A stretch of DNA of 64,000 bases from contig JABCPU010000091.1 of NCBI GenBank assembly GCA_016800925.1, positions 1-64,000 on the forward strand. Direction: 5' to 3'. The notes under the pieces were generated by a model. It had not been told where the DNA came from. It saw nothing but the letters and a program-made list of their open reading frames with translations, and did no database searches. Source of the DNA: Suillus spraguei (lineage: Eukaryota > Basidiomycota > Agaricomycetes > Boletales > Suillaceae). Each line of letters begins with the position of its first letter. Positions within the stretch are counted from its first letter, which is position 1. The translations under genes and the position numbers were made by a program. Positions 10,480 through 22,309 of the stretch are shown here, piece by piece.

Positions 10480-11926
10480 ATTCGCATAGTAAACGGGGTC
10501 ATCACTCCATTCGTAATCTTCGTCCGCAAAAGATCCACTTCTCATATACTTAGCTTCTTCAAGACCAGCGCGTCGCTTGAATCTTTGTTCTTGCTTTGTC
10601 GATGCGTTCATCGTCAAGTTGCTTTTCCCAAGCATGAAGTGCGTCGTAAAATCCCTTATCTTTCCAAGTTAACTCGAAGGGAGGGGCCCAACTCGGTTAG
10701 GGCAGTAGAGGGATAAATGAGTGGGCGACCAATATCTGCAAACCTTGCACTGATATTCCGCACAGTTCTTTTGACGGTGTCCTAGTAATCCACAGACGCG
10801 GCATTTCATGTTCTCGTCAGGGTTAGAAGAGACTTTGCGTAGGGGAGATGGAGAAATGATAGGTGTGGGGCTAGTGGATCTGGCGCGCTTCTTTCCCTTC
10901 TTCTTCGTCATACGTTTTAAGGCGAGGGTATTCTGCCGCTTAAGCTGTGCCTGTTGAGCGGAGGACAATGTGTATGCTGATTCGGGAAGATCCGGGGTGA
11001 TTGCACGCTCAGCAGCTGCAAGAAGTTCGGTGGAGAAGAAGGGGAGGTATGCCGAAATCTTTTACTAAGACTGGTGAAACAGGATCCATGGACCGAATGA
11101 TGATGGAATAGACATAGGGGGATGAATATGGAGGTCGCGAAGTCGAGGGCCGAGGGTTACCAACTCAGTGGCGGAGATACCTAGCAATTTAGCGGCCTCT
11201 ATTGTTCCTCTGTGCATGGTTCATATAGCCATGCTGGGTGTTCATGAGTGGCTGTAATCGGGGGCGGTGAGGTTGATCGCTGAATTGGAGATGGGGTTCG
11301 AGGAGATGCAAGGTTTGACTGGTTTGTTGTAAGTCGGTGATAGCTTCTTCCACTAAATTTCTAGCTGCTCTGGTTTCAGCAACCGATTGCTGGATTGGTT
11401 TCAACAACTTTGTCGGTGAGTTGTCCGATCTCTTGGACAGCAGTATATAAGCCAGTAAAGGCGTCAAGACTAGAATAAACACGCGAAGATGAGGGTGCTG
11501 GAATAGGAAGTGGCGTATCTTCCTGCGGAGAGGGAGGTCGAGCAACACCTGCTCGACGTTCGGCAATGATATGAATAGCTTCTTCAACATCATTTTTAAA
11601 AGAGTGGGAAACAGCAACATAGCGTAAGCACGAATGCGTTTTTGAAGATGTAAGAAGCGGTGTCGGTAAGTGGCTTCTGTGATATCCTTAGCGGTGACTT
11701 CGATGAGGCTGCGGTACGGATGATGTTGACGAGGAGTAGGCGGGGAAAGCGCCTCGTTCAGTAAGGATTCTTTCGATTTCAAGGGCATGTCCCTCGCAAA
11801 GGATGGCGGCTTCGATGTAAGAGGAGTTGTCAATTTCTGTGGTGAGGTTTCCATATGGTCAGTTTCAGAATCGGAGTCATTGGTGATAGCGGCGACGGGT
11901 GTGATGTAGGCAGTGGGGAAAGACAT
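10480..11926 (-). pseudogene. Ty3 ORF3: membrane-like segment plus double zinc knuckle, unknown function
   Basis: The ATG at 11926 starts a frame running to 11189 and continuing, after frame changes, to ~10480. In order it has a Thr/Pro-rich N-terminus; a basic stretch, then the hydrophobic segment VFILVLTPLLAYILLS; a helical region; LRDLHIHPPM near 11110; a basic KKKGKKRARS; two zinc knuckles (CRVCGLLGHRQKNC, then CKVCRYWSPTHLSLYC) at ~10700-10810; and an acidic DEDYEWSDDP tail at ~10520. The copy at 48.7 kb keeps the same order and motifs. It lies in the position where env-like genes sit in some Ty3 elements, but zinc knuckles are not an Env feature. I do not recognise the family. Confidence 0.7.
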
Positions 11927-11979
11927 TTCAATGTGGTAGTTATCAAGTGCTGGTGCGGTTGATTGACTAGGGAATATTC

Positions 11980-13330
11980 AGAGGGGTGTTGCTTCTTATA
12001 AGCATTCAAGATTCGAGCGGAGTTCTTCAAGTTCTTTTCTGGGAGCCATTCGTTATCTCCCGATGGATATCCCTTCCATGAAACAAGTAACGTCGGCGAT
12101 TGCCGGTTCCTTTATGAGAAAGGATTGCTTCGATTTCATATTCTTCTTCTTCTTCGATGATGTCAGGGGGGGTTCAGGGAAATTCGGTCCGTGTACGTCT
12201 GTTTCGCTATAGGATGATAAGACGAAGCATGGAACGTGGGTGGATCTTCCATTGCGGAGGAAGCTTGAGTGTGAACGTGATGGGTGATAAAACATCGATG
12301 ATCGGAAAGGTCCGTATCGTTTCGGTGCCAATTCCTTGATGGGAGTTTAGTCTAAGATTAGCGGCAGATAGCCAAACCTTATCTCCGATCTTCCATGGGT
12401 GTACTTATCTCCTCGGGATCGTTCGCCATTGTCTGCATGCAATGTTGTGACAGGCGATTGCTTCTTCTCTTATCTTCTGCAGAGATCGTACTCGATCTTC
12501 TGCTGCGGGACGGATGAATCAGGGATCAAATGGGGAATAGCACGTGGTTCGTATCCCATCATCAAATAAAAGGGTGATGCTTACTTGCATCGTGTTTTCG
12601 GTGGTTGTGGACGAATTCGGCGATTGGTAGGTGTTCTACCCAATCTTCGGGGTTGTTACGGCAATAAATGCGAAGGTATGTTTCAAGCTCTTGATTAAGC
12701 CTTTCCGTTTGACCATCAGTCTGTGGGTGGTAAGCCGTGGATGGAGCGATGACGTAGTCGAGAAGTCGGGCAAGTTCCTTTGAGAAGCGAGATAGGAATT
12801 GCGGTCCTCGATCCGAGATGACTTTGTCATGGAGTCCAAATCGTCGGTAAACATGTTTTAAAAATAGCTTGGCCACACCTTCTGACGTGATAGTTTTCAA
12901 ACAAGGGATAATAATTACCCCCTTCGTAAGGCCATGGTCTACCACGACCATGATACTGTCAAAGCCTCCAGAGACGGGAGGTCAGTGATAAGATCGACAG
13001 AGACCTGGGAGAACGGGCGAACAGCCGAGAAGGAATGGGCGTGAGCGGGGTCGAACGGGATGAGTATCCGCTTTCATTTGCTGACAAAGGGCGCAACCCT
13101 CAACGTATTTCCGAATATAAGAGCCCATTGCAGGCCACCAGCTTCCGTTTACGAGTTCTTCAGTTTTGAATCTACCGGGGTGTCCCGCGTAGGATGATCA
13201 TGATACCTTTTCAGGATATCGGAGCGATGCGCCGGTGGAATATAAGCGCGATTCTTAAAATAGAGGACGTTCTCCTCAATCTTCCAATCAGAGAGTGCCG
13301 ATTTCATAGGGGGAAGGCACACGCCATCAA
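11980..13330 (-). pseudogene. Ty3 integrase and chromodomain region
   Basis: The integrase core reads [25 protein letters not shown] and [12 protein letters not shown], so the D,D-35-E acidic residues are present in 12562-12951 and just upstream. A zinc-binding region and the junction with RNase H lie at ~13080-13330. The chromodomain is near 12000-12130, ending [13 protein letters not shown]; it is interrupted by frame changes. Chromodomains direct such elements to heterochromatin in known cases. Confidence 0.85.
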
Positions 13331-13392
13331 GGGCATCAGACGCCGTTTTGAAGACAGGGTCGTCGAGGGGTCAGAGGATGACAGCACATCCT

Positions 13393-14980
13393 TCAAGTCA
13401 GTGTCAATAAGACGAACGAATAGAGCGTCAGGGAGGAGGTCTGGTCCTCGTTATCGTCTTTGCCAGAGTCATAATCAGGCCGGCGGGATAGTGCATCAGG
13501 TACTGCTAATTTAGTACCTGCAACGTGATGCAGTTCGATGTCGTAAATAGACAAAATCAATTGCCAACGTGCTTGGCGACGGGTGAGCTTCTGTGCACTT
13601 CTAAAGTACAGAAGGTTCTTATGGTCGGTGAATACCAGGACGGGGTGTGGGTTTCCTTCGAGATAATGACGCCATTCGTTCAATGCCCGGATCACGGCAA
13701 GGAGTTCCCGATCAAAGATCTGGTAATTGCGTTCTGCGGGGTTCAAAGACTGTGAGAGGTATGCACAAGGGTGATAAACACCATTCTCATCAGTCTGCAG
13801 GAGAACTCCGCCAGTTGCTACGAGCGAAGCGTCGGTAGCAATGGCAAATTGTCGGGAAGGATCAGGGTTACGGAGTACCGGTTGGGAAGTGAAGCGTCGT
13901 TTCAATTCTTCGAAGGTGTCCATACATTCGGTTGACCATTCAAAGGCCTTATCTTTCTTTGTCAGATCGATAAGGGGTCTGGCGATGTCAGAATAGTGGG
14001 AAATGAACGTGCGGTAGAAGTTGCAAAAACCGAGGAATGACCGAACATCTTTTACAGATTTCGGGATTGGCCATTCGGAGATTCCCTTGGTCTTGGCAGT
14101 GTCCATAGCAACTTGTCCGGGGCGAATTATCATTCCGAGGTATTCCACTTCTTCTGCATCGAAGGTGCATTTCTCCGGTTCAAGAACAGATGTTCTTTTC
14201 GTATTTTCATCAAAACTCGTCTGGTCCGTTCACGGTGTTCTGCCATTGTTGTAGAGAAAATCAGGATATCGTCCATATAGATAACCATCCATCCTTCATT
14301 GATTTCTTGTTGAAAGGTGCGATTCATGTATGCTTGAAAAGTTGCTGGGGAATTGCAGAGGCCAAGAACATGACGTTGGTTCAAAGAGGCCAAATTCCGT
14401 GGTAAAAGCAGCTTTCCACCTATCATCAGGATGGATGCGAATGTTGTTATAACCGGACCGGATATCCATTTTCGTAAAGAACTGTGCGTTATGAAGACGT
14501 GCGACAAGGGAAATAGGGAGTGGGAGCGGATATGCGTTCTTGACTGTCCAATCATTGATGTAGCGATAATCTTGACAGGGACGCAGTTCTCCGCTCTTCT
14601 TTCCCACGAAGAAGAACCACTGGCTTGAGGTGACTTCGATTCTGAGATAAAGCCTTTCGCAACGTTTTCATCGATAAACGTTTTGACAGCAGCGCGTTCT
14701 TTTTCCGATAGCGGGTAAACCTTAGACGTACGAGGATAAAACCGGGTTTGGTGTCGATCCGATGATCGATACCAGGGCGTTCGGGGGGTAGTTTGTTCAA
14801 TCCATCTTTAGCAAAGACGTCTGCGAAGTCGTGTAGATAATCTGGGACCAATTCTTCGAAGGGTTTCTTTTTCTTTTCCTTCTCATCCGTGGCGAATTCC
14901 TGAGCTTTGTTACTATATTTCGGAGGAGGAAGTGGAGTTGTGGATAGGGGGAGATTGTTCGAGCTGAGAAGTTCCATCAT
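13393..14980 (-). pseudogene. Ty3 reverse transcriptase and RNase H
   Basis: RT motifs are [35 protein letters not shown] and the catalytic VIYMDDILIF (~14270), then the RNase H residues ATDA, DRELLAV and FTDHKNL. Frameshifts separate the blocks near 14555, 14400 and 14150. The upstream linker includes LNKLPPERPGIDHRID, the usual lead-in to Ty3 RT. Confidence 0.9.
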
Positions 14981-14989
14981 GTGTTAAGG

Positions 14990-16045
14990 GTGTATCCATG
15001 GATACTTCTTCTATAATCCTCATGCTAACTCCATCAGTATCGTATTCCACAAGAAATTCTCCATCTCCTAGTTCGTAGGAGGAAATTTCGCGTACTTCTG
15101 GTGCATGCCAGACGTCATGCATAGTGTCGAATTGGTCATCATCCTCGGTTGGGATCAACGAGGGCACGGGTTGTTCGTTATCAGGGATTTCTTCAATTGA
15201 AGCTGATAGAGTTTTCGGAGGAACGAAGAACTTGGATAATTTCGGTACGTTGGTGCTTCGCCCTAGGAGTTCTTCTTCCGTTTTCTCTTTCCGTGTTTCT
15301 GTTCCTCTATCGGCCGTTGCTCAATAGGTTCTTGTCCGACCCGATGTTCGGGTTCTTCTTCGTTCTTGCGCTTTTCTGCATGAGGGATCGGTGACACCGC
15401 TCGCGGAAGTTGTACGCGTGGCGTGGGTTCTACGGTACGTGGAATTCGTACTTCTGGTTCTGGGTTTTCAGGGGTCTCGATAAAGGGTTTCGGGAGACGG
15501 GAATGTCGCCACCTATTATGATTGAAGAGTTGAGGCAACCCGTTCTTCTTTCGATCTTCGTCTAGATCGATTTCGATCTCGTCTGATTTCTCTGTCCTCG
15601 AAAGGACAAGCGTTTCAGCAGCCCAATCTATAATTGGGTTCATTGCTCGTAACCATGGGATTCCAAGGAGAATTTGATCTCTTCTTCCTAGTTTGGTGAT
15701 GTTGAATTTTCCATACATGGTTTGGTCGTCGATTTTAACCACTAAAGACAGTAGTGTGTGATCGGTCCTCCTTTGATAAGAGTTCCATCTGCCGTAGTTA
15801 CTCGAAATGGTTCTTTGAGTTTTCGACGTGTGATTTGATGGAGTTTCACAAACTCCTCGGAGATGAATGTTCCTGCTGCTCCTGAATCGATAACAGCAGT
15901 TGTGTCGACGGATTTCAAGCGAGTACGCGAGTGGAGGGTGATGGGGACACGAAGTTCTTTTCTTTCACCTACAGCGCGTACAAGTCTTAGTAATACATTG
16001 GGAGAAACATACGTCGAGTCTTTGTTTCTCCACATCAAAAATCCT
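14990..16045 (-). pseudogene. Ty3 aspartic protease and linker
   Basis: 15742-16038 encodes AVIDSGAAGTFISEEF, the retropepsin-like active site (DSG), followed by VTTADGTL. 15263-15742 continues with GRRDQILLGIPWL, the conserved protease C-terminal ILG motif, and a long charged Pro-rich linker. A frame change occurs at ~15740, and another acidic linker piece follows to ~14990. Confidence 0.85.
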
Positions 16046-16870
16046 GCATAATCCGTCTTACGGTTTCTTCATCTTCTTCTTCCCCTTTAACTTCGGTTTG
16101 TCGGAGTGGGGTCTTCTTCTTTCTGTCAGGACAATTATGAATGCGGTGTCCTGTCTTTCTGCATCCAAAGCATTGCCCTTTCTTCATGCATTCGGATCTT
16201 TCCATGTCGGAGATTCGATCTACGACCATTGCGTTGGAATCACGGTTCGGAATATACCGTGCATTCCCATAGTTCTTCTTCTTCTGTTGTGGAACATGAC
16301 GTGTCCTCATGGCGTTAAGCCGATGATGGGCATTGTCGATAGCAACGCATTGCAACACAACATCTCTGAATATTTCGGAGACATCTCCCGTATTGAAAAG
16401 CTTTGTAAGGATACCCCAGTTGAGACCATCTTGGAAGAACTGGATCTTCGTTGCGTTATCGGTAATATGAGCCTTGGCTGCAAGTGCCTCAAAGTCGGCA
16501 CATAGGTATGAAGATCTCCAGTTCCTTGTTTGAGGTCTCTAAGGCGTGTGAGAGCGGTCATTCTGGTATCCACTGGTTCGAATGCTTCTTTGAAGCTCTT
16601 CATAAAATCCACCATCGTCCCATAACCAACTTTTTGTCCCGAAGTGTCGGTAGATTGGGCGTGTTCAAGGAACTGTTCCTTCCATGACTTGGCATTCTTC
16701 TCGGTCATGAAGGATGTTATGTAGATGATCTTCTGCTTGTCGGTGGTGTAAAGCTTTTCATTGATGTCAAAGTGCAAGTTGCACGACTGGATAAACTCGC
16801 GAGAGTTATCGCGATCTCCATCAAAACCAATCGGTTGACCGATCTTGTATTCGAATTCTTTGGTCGACAT
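16035..16870 (-). pseudogene. Ty3 gag with zinc knuckle
   Basis: The ATG at 16870 starts MSTKEFEYKIGQPIGFDGDR, a gag capsid-like domain through FMKSFKEAFEPVDTR. A frameshift near 16500 leads to the nucleocapsid part, with knuckle CFGCRKTGHRIHNC at ~16160. It ends close to the protease frame. The gag start lies ~200 bases inside the 5' LTR. Confidence 0.85.
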
Positions 16871-17068
16871 GGTTGATGATTCTTCTGATGAGTTATACTT
16901 TCTCGGTGCCTACACGCGCTGTCTTGCTGTCCGTTAGGGCTTTCTTCTGTCAGAGGGCTTCTCTTGACAATCTGCTCAGCGTACGCGTACGCTAGTCTGC
17001 TGATCTAAGCGATCAGGGTTCAGGGTCGAAGACTGGATAGTCGACGATCAAAAAGGACTTTAATCTTT

Positions 17069-17543
17069 TGTTACGAACTGGGGTGGCGTCACCAGCAACA
17101 GTGAAAAGACACAGACGGTCTGCTGGGAAGTTCTTACAACGTTCAAAAGAGAACGAGGTGAAAGTACAAGGAACGCGTTCCGAGTACGATCAAGGGTTCA
17201 GCCTCAAAGACGAGTCTAAGAGGTATCCGCGAGAATAGAGACTAAGGCTAAGGAGTGCTTAGACTTAGAGACGATTCAAGACGACTTAGGTTGGAGACCT
17301 AAGCGAAGGAGATTCCAGGTAAAACCCAGTAAGATTAAAGTAGTGAATCTACTACAAGTACACTGTGCTTAAATAGGCCAATATATGCGCACAGACCAAG
17401 AGAGGCATGAGAATGTAAGTGCGTATCCAAAGGAGGAAGGCAACTATAGTACAGATGCGTTGAGCATATGAGTCAGAGTCATGTTACGTAATATACAAGG
17501 TAAATGAAGTAGAAAATGAATAGGGGCACATACGATTGTAACA
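17069..17543 (-). repeat. 5' LTR of the minus-strand Ty3 element
   Basis: 475 bp, plus-strand TGTTACGAACTGGGG..ACGATTGTAACA, the pair of 9961-10435. The right flank is GGTGC, unlike the left flank CCGGC. Confidence 0.92.
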
Positions 17544-17947
17544 GGTGCTGTCGACTGATCAGCGGATGACTCCAGATAGGCAGGTCTATGAGGATATGGA
17601 CACTGAGGACACAGCGTGTGAAGCCAAACAAACAAACTATGTGGTGCTGCACTGAATGCTCAGTGCCAACCAGACCTCCTCACAAAGGTTCGCAAGTGTT
17701 TGTACTCGAATCTCAGTAGCACACATTTGGGCTAAAAACTTTTCCAGCTCATGAACCCCAACCCTGCGATATTCTCGTCGAATCATCCATACTGCTTGCT
17801 TCAGTCAACCACAGATCTTATGCAGAAGTGCCCTAGTCATTACCTAGATGCCCTTAGGGACATGATACAACAAGACAATACCCAGTATCTTCAATATTAC
17901 AACGCAAAAATCATTGCATAACCAAGTAATATGATGGTATCAAGTTT

Positions 17948-18330
17948 TCCAATGACATTGCCAATATGTGAGAAAAGTGCAAGTGAAGGCAACCAAAGTT
18001 GTGACATGACAACCTCAGGCCATGATTGCGCCCAAGGGGCCTGTGATAGCAGGACCACACCAAGGGTAATAAATATTACAGCCAAGTGATATAACACCTT
18101 CACTTGATAACTATGTAGCACTCCATGGCCAAGTCCTCCAATACCATTGCCAATATGTGAGAAAAGTGCAAGTGAAGGCAATTAAGTTGTGACATGACAA
18201 CCTCAGGCCATGATTGCGCCCAAAAGGTTTGTGATAGCAGAGCCATACCAATTGTCATACATATTAGAGCCAGATTATAGAAAGTAACCATTGAATAACT
18301 ATGTAACATTGCCAGGTCAATGATTAACAA
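17948..18330. repeat. Tandem duplication, ~188 bp unit, two copies
   Basis: ATTGCCAATATGTGAG followed by AAAAGTGCAAGTGAAGG and ACAACCTCAGGCCATGATTG occurs at ~17954 and ~18142. Each unit ends with an AACTATGTARCA block. The copies have diverged moderately. From 17544 to 18700 I see no gene. Confidence 0.8.
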
Positions 18331-18410
18331 GGTTGACCCTGAGGTGTCTGTATTATGGTGACTTATCATATGTGACTAGACATACCCAAGTCCCGGCGAT
18401 TTCCTGATGA

Positions 18411-18435
18411 CAACAAACGGCTCTTGTTCTAGACT
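18411..18435. repeat. 25 bp exact direct repeat, copy 1
   Basis: The block starting CAACAAACGGCTCTTG and ending CTAGACT recurs exactly at 21543-21567. The two copies bracket the aspartic protease pseudogene and have no further similarity around them. Confidence 0.7.
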
Positions 18436-18710
18436 AATGAGTTATTAGTTCTGTCCCTACTAGGTCATCGCGTCACATACAGAAATGAATGTGAGGCAAG
18501 CCAATGACCGTTTGAACAATGGGTAAACAGGCCAATTGTAAATTCCTGCCACCTCAGTAGTATCAAAAGCAAACCATCTCTTGCCACGGTTTATCAGGAA
18601 GCCGGATCCTCACTCGTGGTGATTCGATTCACAAGTATCCTGTCATCACTTTTTCAAGGGGGATGTGTCATAGTACATGGCTAGTACTAAAGTGCCCAAC
18701 ATTGCCATCG

Positions 18711-18723
18711 CACATATATAATA
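18711..18723 (+). promoter_or_regulatory. Probable TATA box of the aspartic protease
   Basis: ACATATATAATAA lies ~42-50 bases ahead of the ATG at 18764, the usual place for a strongly expressed secreted-protein gene. Inferred from position only. Confidence 0.4.
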
Positions 18724-18763
18724 AGCCACTGAGTACGATATTACTTTCCGCTAGTGCTACGCT

Positions 18764-20247
18764 ATGTTCCCCGCTGCATTGTTAACACTTCTCCTAGTTT
18801 TTTCAATCGCTGGATTGCCCGTTAAAGCTGGCAATTCCCCTATCACCGTCCCCCTTATCAGTAGGCTATGGCACTTCTTCAATGGTACTAATAACCTCTT
18901 GGAGCACGATATAGCTCGTGTGAAGGCCCTTAGGGATTCCAGCATGCGCAGACAAAGTTTGGTTGATGTTCCTTTGACATACGATTATAAGAACTACGGC
19001 CACTCCCTAGCAGTTGGCATTGGTGACCCCCCATAACTTGTAAGTTCGATACTGGGAAAACATGCGGCTGCTAATGCATCGTTGAAGACAACTTGCTTCT
19101 CGACAGCGGTAGCGGGAACACATGGGTTCGTGCCACGAAGTACGTGCAAACCAGCGTCAGCTTCTGCACTGGCCGACATGTAGCAACGGAATACACTTCT
19201 GGCTCCTTCTCTGGTGTGACATACAATGATATCATAAATTGAAAATACCTACGATTGTCTATAGGAACTGAATGGCTCGACTACGTCACTGTCGGTCCCG
19301 GGCTCACCGTCATCCGGCAGTCGATCAGTGTTGCTGACGAGACAGGAGGCCTCGGGAATTATGATGGTATCATTGGCATCGGGCCTGTAGCCTTGACAGT
19401 CGATACCCTGCAAGATTTTCCGACAGACTCGATCCCGACTGTCACTGACAACCTGGTTGGCCAAGGCACCATTTCTGAAAACGTTCTTGGTATCTTTTTC
19501 GAGCCCTACACCAGTCCGCCGTCAGAAATCACTGGACAAATCACTTTTGGTGGAACTGACCCTACCAAGTACAACGGTAACATTGAATACGCGTAAGCTA
19601 CCCCTTCTAGTAGATCTATCCAAACTGATAGTAATTGTTTTGTTTCAGTCCTACCGTCACACCGGGCGTTCACAGATGTTTTGGGGTGTCAATTCGAGAA
19701 TCACGTATGGCAACAGGGTGATCTTAGAATCCACCACTGGTATCGTCGATTGTGGCAGCACCCTTATCACGATTGCCACTGGTGTGCATCTACTGGAGTG
19801 CAGCGAGTGATAATGGTCTAATTAGCGTTCGATAGATGCCTATCAGAAGTACTGGTTGGCAACCGGCACTGTATACGATCGTGCGACTACACTTCTCACT
19901 ATGCCCGAAGATAAATACGGTACCCTACTGAACTTGGACTTTTATATTGGCGAGGTACGTCAATTCTGTCAACCCTCACACCCCTTGTTCACCATTTTGC
20001 ACAGAAAGTCTACAGTTTTACCCCTAATGCCCAAATCTGGCCTCGTTCTCTCAACACCCAGATTAATGGTATGGAGGGTTTCATATATCTCATCGTTGCC
20101 GACCGTGGCACGTATAGTGGTCGAGGTGGCCGACCTGACTTTTCTCTTGGCTACTTATTCATGCAGCGCTTCTACGTTGCGTATGATGCCGCCGCCGCCC
20201 GCGTCGGTTTTGCCACAACCGCGTTTACTGATGCCACCACCAACTAA
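18764..20247 (+). pseudogene. Secreted pepsin-type aspartic protease (polyporopepsin-like), broken
   Basis: It starts with a signal peptide (MFPAALLTLLLVFSIAGLP) and a propeptide. The first active-site motif is LLLDSGSGNTWV (~19090); then GVTYNDII, IIGIGPVALTV, GQITFGGTDPTKY; the second site is VDCGSTLITIA (~19750), where the family normally has DTG or DSG. The C-terminal frame ends FATTAFTDATTN at 20247. Introns: 19039-19087, ~19593-19648, ~19781-19834 and ~19954-20006. Damage: a frameshift at the C6 run 19027-19032, an in-frame TGA at 19240-19242, and a frame change near 19660. Such enzymes (A1 family) are extracellular in wood-decay and other agaricomycetes. Confidence 0.8.
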
Positions 20248-22250
20248 TGTGGAATTGCCAAAGTAGACGGAGGACTGCTTGGCAGACGCAAAGCAGCATA
20301 CAGATTTGGAAGTTGTACGTACTCTTAAATGGCAATTGTATCACCGTTGTGGACGCACATCCTCGATACAGTGAATGGGTTAGCAAGGTGGATATATCAG
20401 CCTTGAAGTTACTTGTGATCCAACTGCGTGAATAGCAGATAATACCTAGGTCCGACACTTAACTCGGGGAAGGCCTTGTTTATAAATAAATCGCGACCGG
20501 ATATCATATCTCATCGGGATTATGAGACAAAGGGGCTATTGATTATCTAAAATGAAAATGGGTAGTTTCTCAATCTCTATTCAACACGTTAGCATCATGC
20601 ACTACGCTTAATGATTTGACTTTGAGGCGAACGCCGAATTCGTACCGAATCCAATCACATAACAGCCAAATGCGCCTTAGCTACATTCCAGTCCATAGGC
20701 CTCATTTCCATGGTTCTGTACCTACGGGCGACTTACTAACTTGGCTAGGCTTCCTGTTTAACACAACTGCTCCATACATCCAGTTCATTTTACGCCTTCT
20801 ACTTGCGCAATTTTGGTATCCGGGCTGCGCAGTCTGGCTTGCAAACGCTTCTGAGCCGTTTCTCTGCATACTCTCAGAGGATTTCGCCAAAGAACATCAA
20901 TGCAGAACCAGAGACAGCTAATTTCATAGCTGCGAGCACCGTCCATCCAGTCCTTATGCTCTCAGCCAGAGCTTCCTTCTTCAGGCAGACCAACTTCAAG
21001 TTCAGGTCAATCAGCATCCTTCTCAGTGTTCCTGCACTTCCATCGATTCCCGGTAACCATCTACGTTGCCAATGGAATGGGATCCCAATAATTTCGAGCC
21101 GTTGGCTCCGCAGCTTTGCCAGAGATACAAAGAAAGGGTACTTTGGGTATGCTTTTTGTTCTGTCGTGTTTCCTTTGATCTCAACTGTTCGATTGGTCAT
21201 GGTATAGTAGGAGTGATACCGAGACCAAGCCAATCCCTGCCAAAAAGATAGACGCCCGTCGACGATTGGGAAAGGTGTCGTACATCCGGAGGGAGCATCG
21301 TACTTCTACGACGCTACTCGGGTGTGTTGTAATGTCTCATTTCGATTCTTTGCCTGTGTCTGTATAATTTCTGAAGCACGTTTTCACGGACGCAAATATG
21401 ACAAGAAAAAGGTTTTTTCGAGGCGATCAACAATCTAACTGACCAGCTACGCCCGAAAGCCGGTGATATCATCGATGACTCCACATCTCGTTCTAGAGTG
21501 GCAAGCGGAAGAAGACGTATGTAATTATTACCTCGTGCAACACAACAAACGGCTCTTGTTCTAGACTGATCTGTGACCAAACTTACGGCGTTGCAATGGC
21601 CGTTTACCTTTCCAACAAAAGGCCCTGCTTACTATGTAACAGAAAGTATTTAGTAAAATGGTGACAAGTGCCTCAGTTACCTGACAACCACTCTTGTCAC
21701 TTGATCCTGTCCGCAACAGGAGTCTATATATAAACCCGCCATCAAACAGGGTTCAACGCTCGAGCGCTCAACATTCGGGCATGGTCATATATGCTTATGC
21801 CAGTAGCCAGGGTAGGTTCAACCTGTATTGCCGAGCCTCAGGTATCCCTCGACTTTGTTGATCCCAATGCCCATCTTCGTCTGCGACGATCCACAGTGGC
21901 TCGCAATTCATTTCAATTATGTATACATTCATGCCTCAAGGCCATTTGTGAGTGCGTTCTGCTGTGCATTTTCTGGCGTGCGAGGGGACGCACTTCGTAA
22001 TCACGTAATGACTCATGACGTCCAACAGACAAAATACATTTGTGGGCTTAAGCTGTCAGTCGGCTAGTATGTGTAGCCCTGCATGCTTTTATCACTGCCA
22101 AGAGTATCACACTTGATATTCAGATAGTATAGGACACACACACAACGGGACCTCCTGCGTCACGTATTTAGCTGATCTTCCACATTTACATGCAAAAATT
22201 ATCCTTCCCTGTCATCTGATAATGACAATATCTTGCTTTTCCCGACTAAC
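20248..22250. other. Intergenic region without a recognisable gene
   Basis: Open frames occur on both strands (for example 20874-21233 minus) but none shows a family motif or exon structure I recognise. A TATATATAAA box at ~21725-21733 precedes an ATG at 21781 whose frame ends after 26 codons. It contains the second copy of the 25 bp direct repeat. Confidence 0.5.
21543..21567. repeat. 25 bp exact direct repeat, copy 2
   Basis: Exact match to 18411-18435, same orientation. Confidence 0.7.
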
Positions 22251-22309
22251 AGGTAAGTGGAAGCTATGTAGCCAGTATGTTATATATTTTTGTTTATCAT
22301 CCGTTGGAA

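Larger units (their letters stand above)
9961..17543 (-). mobile_element. Near-complete Ty3 chromovirus, minus strand
   Basis: Two 475 bp LTRs bound an internal region of 6.6 kb with gag, protease, RT, RNase H, integrase, chromodomain and a third ORF, in that order on the minus strand. A polypurine tract lies against the 3' LTR. The 5' internal start next to the 5' LTR reads AAAGATTAAAGTCC; I do not recognise it as complementary to a tRNA end, so self-priming as in Tf1-type elements is possible. The reading frames need several frameshifts. The 5 bp flanks (CCGGC and GGTGC) do not match. Confidence 0.9.

Noticed and set aside
10480..11926. ORF3 as a retroviral-type envelope gene
   Set aside because: It has a hydrophobic segment and the right position, but no signal peptide or glycosylated ectodomain pattern, and it carries zinc knuckles; the Env label is not supported.
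20874..21233. 119-codon minus-strand frame between two pseudogenes
   Set aside because: No motif, no consistent exon structure, and a competing frame on the other strand.
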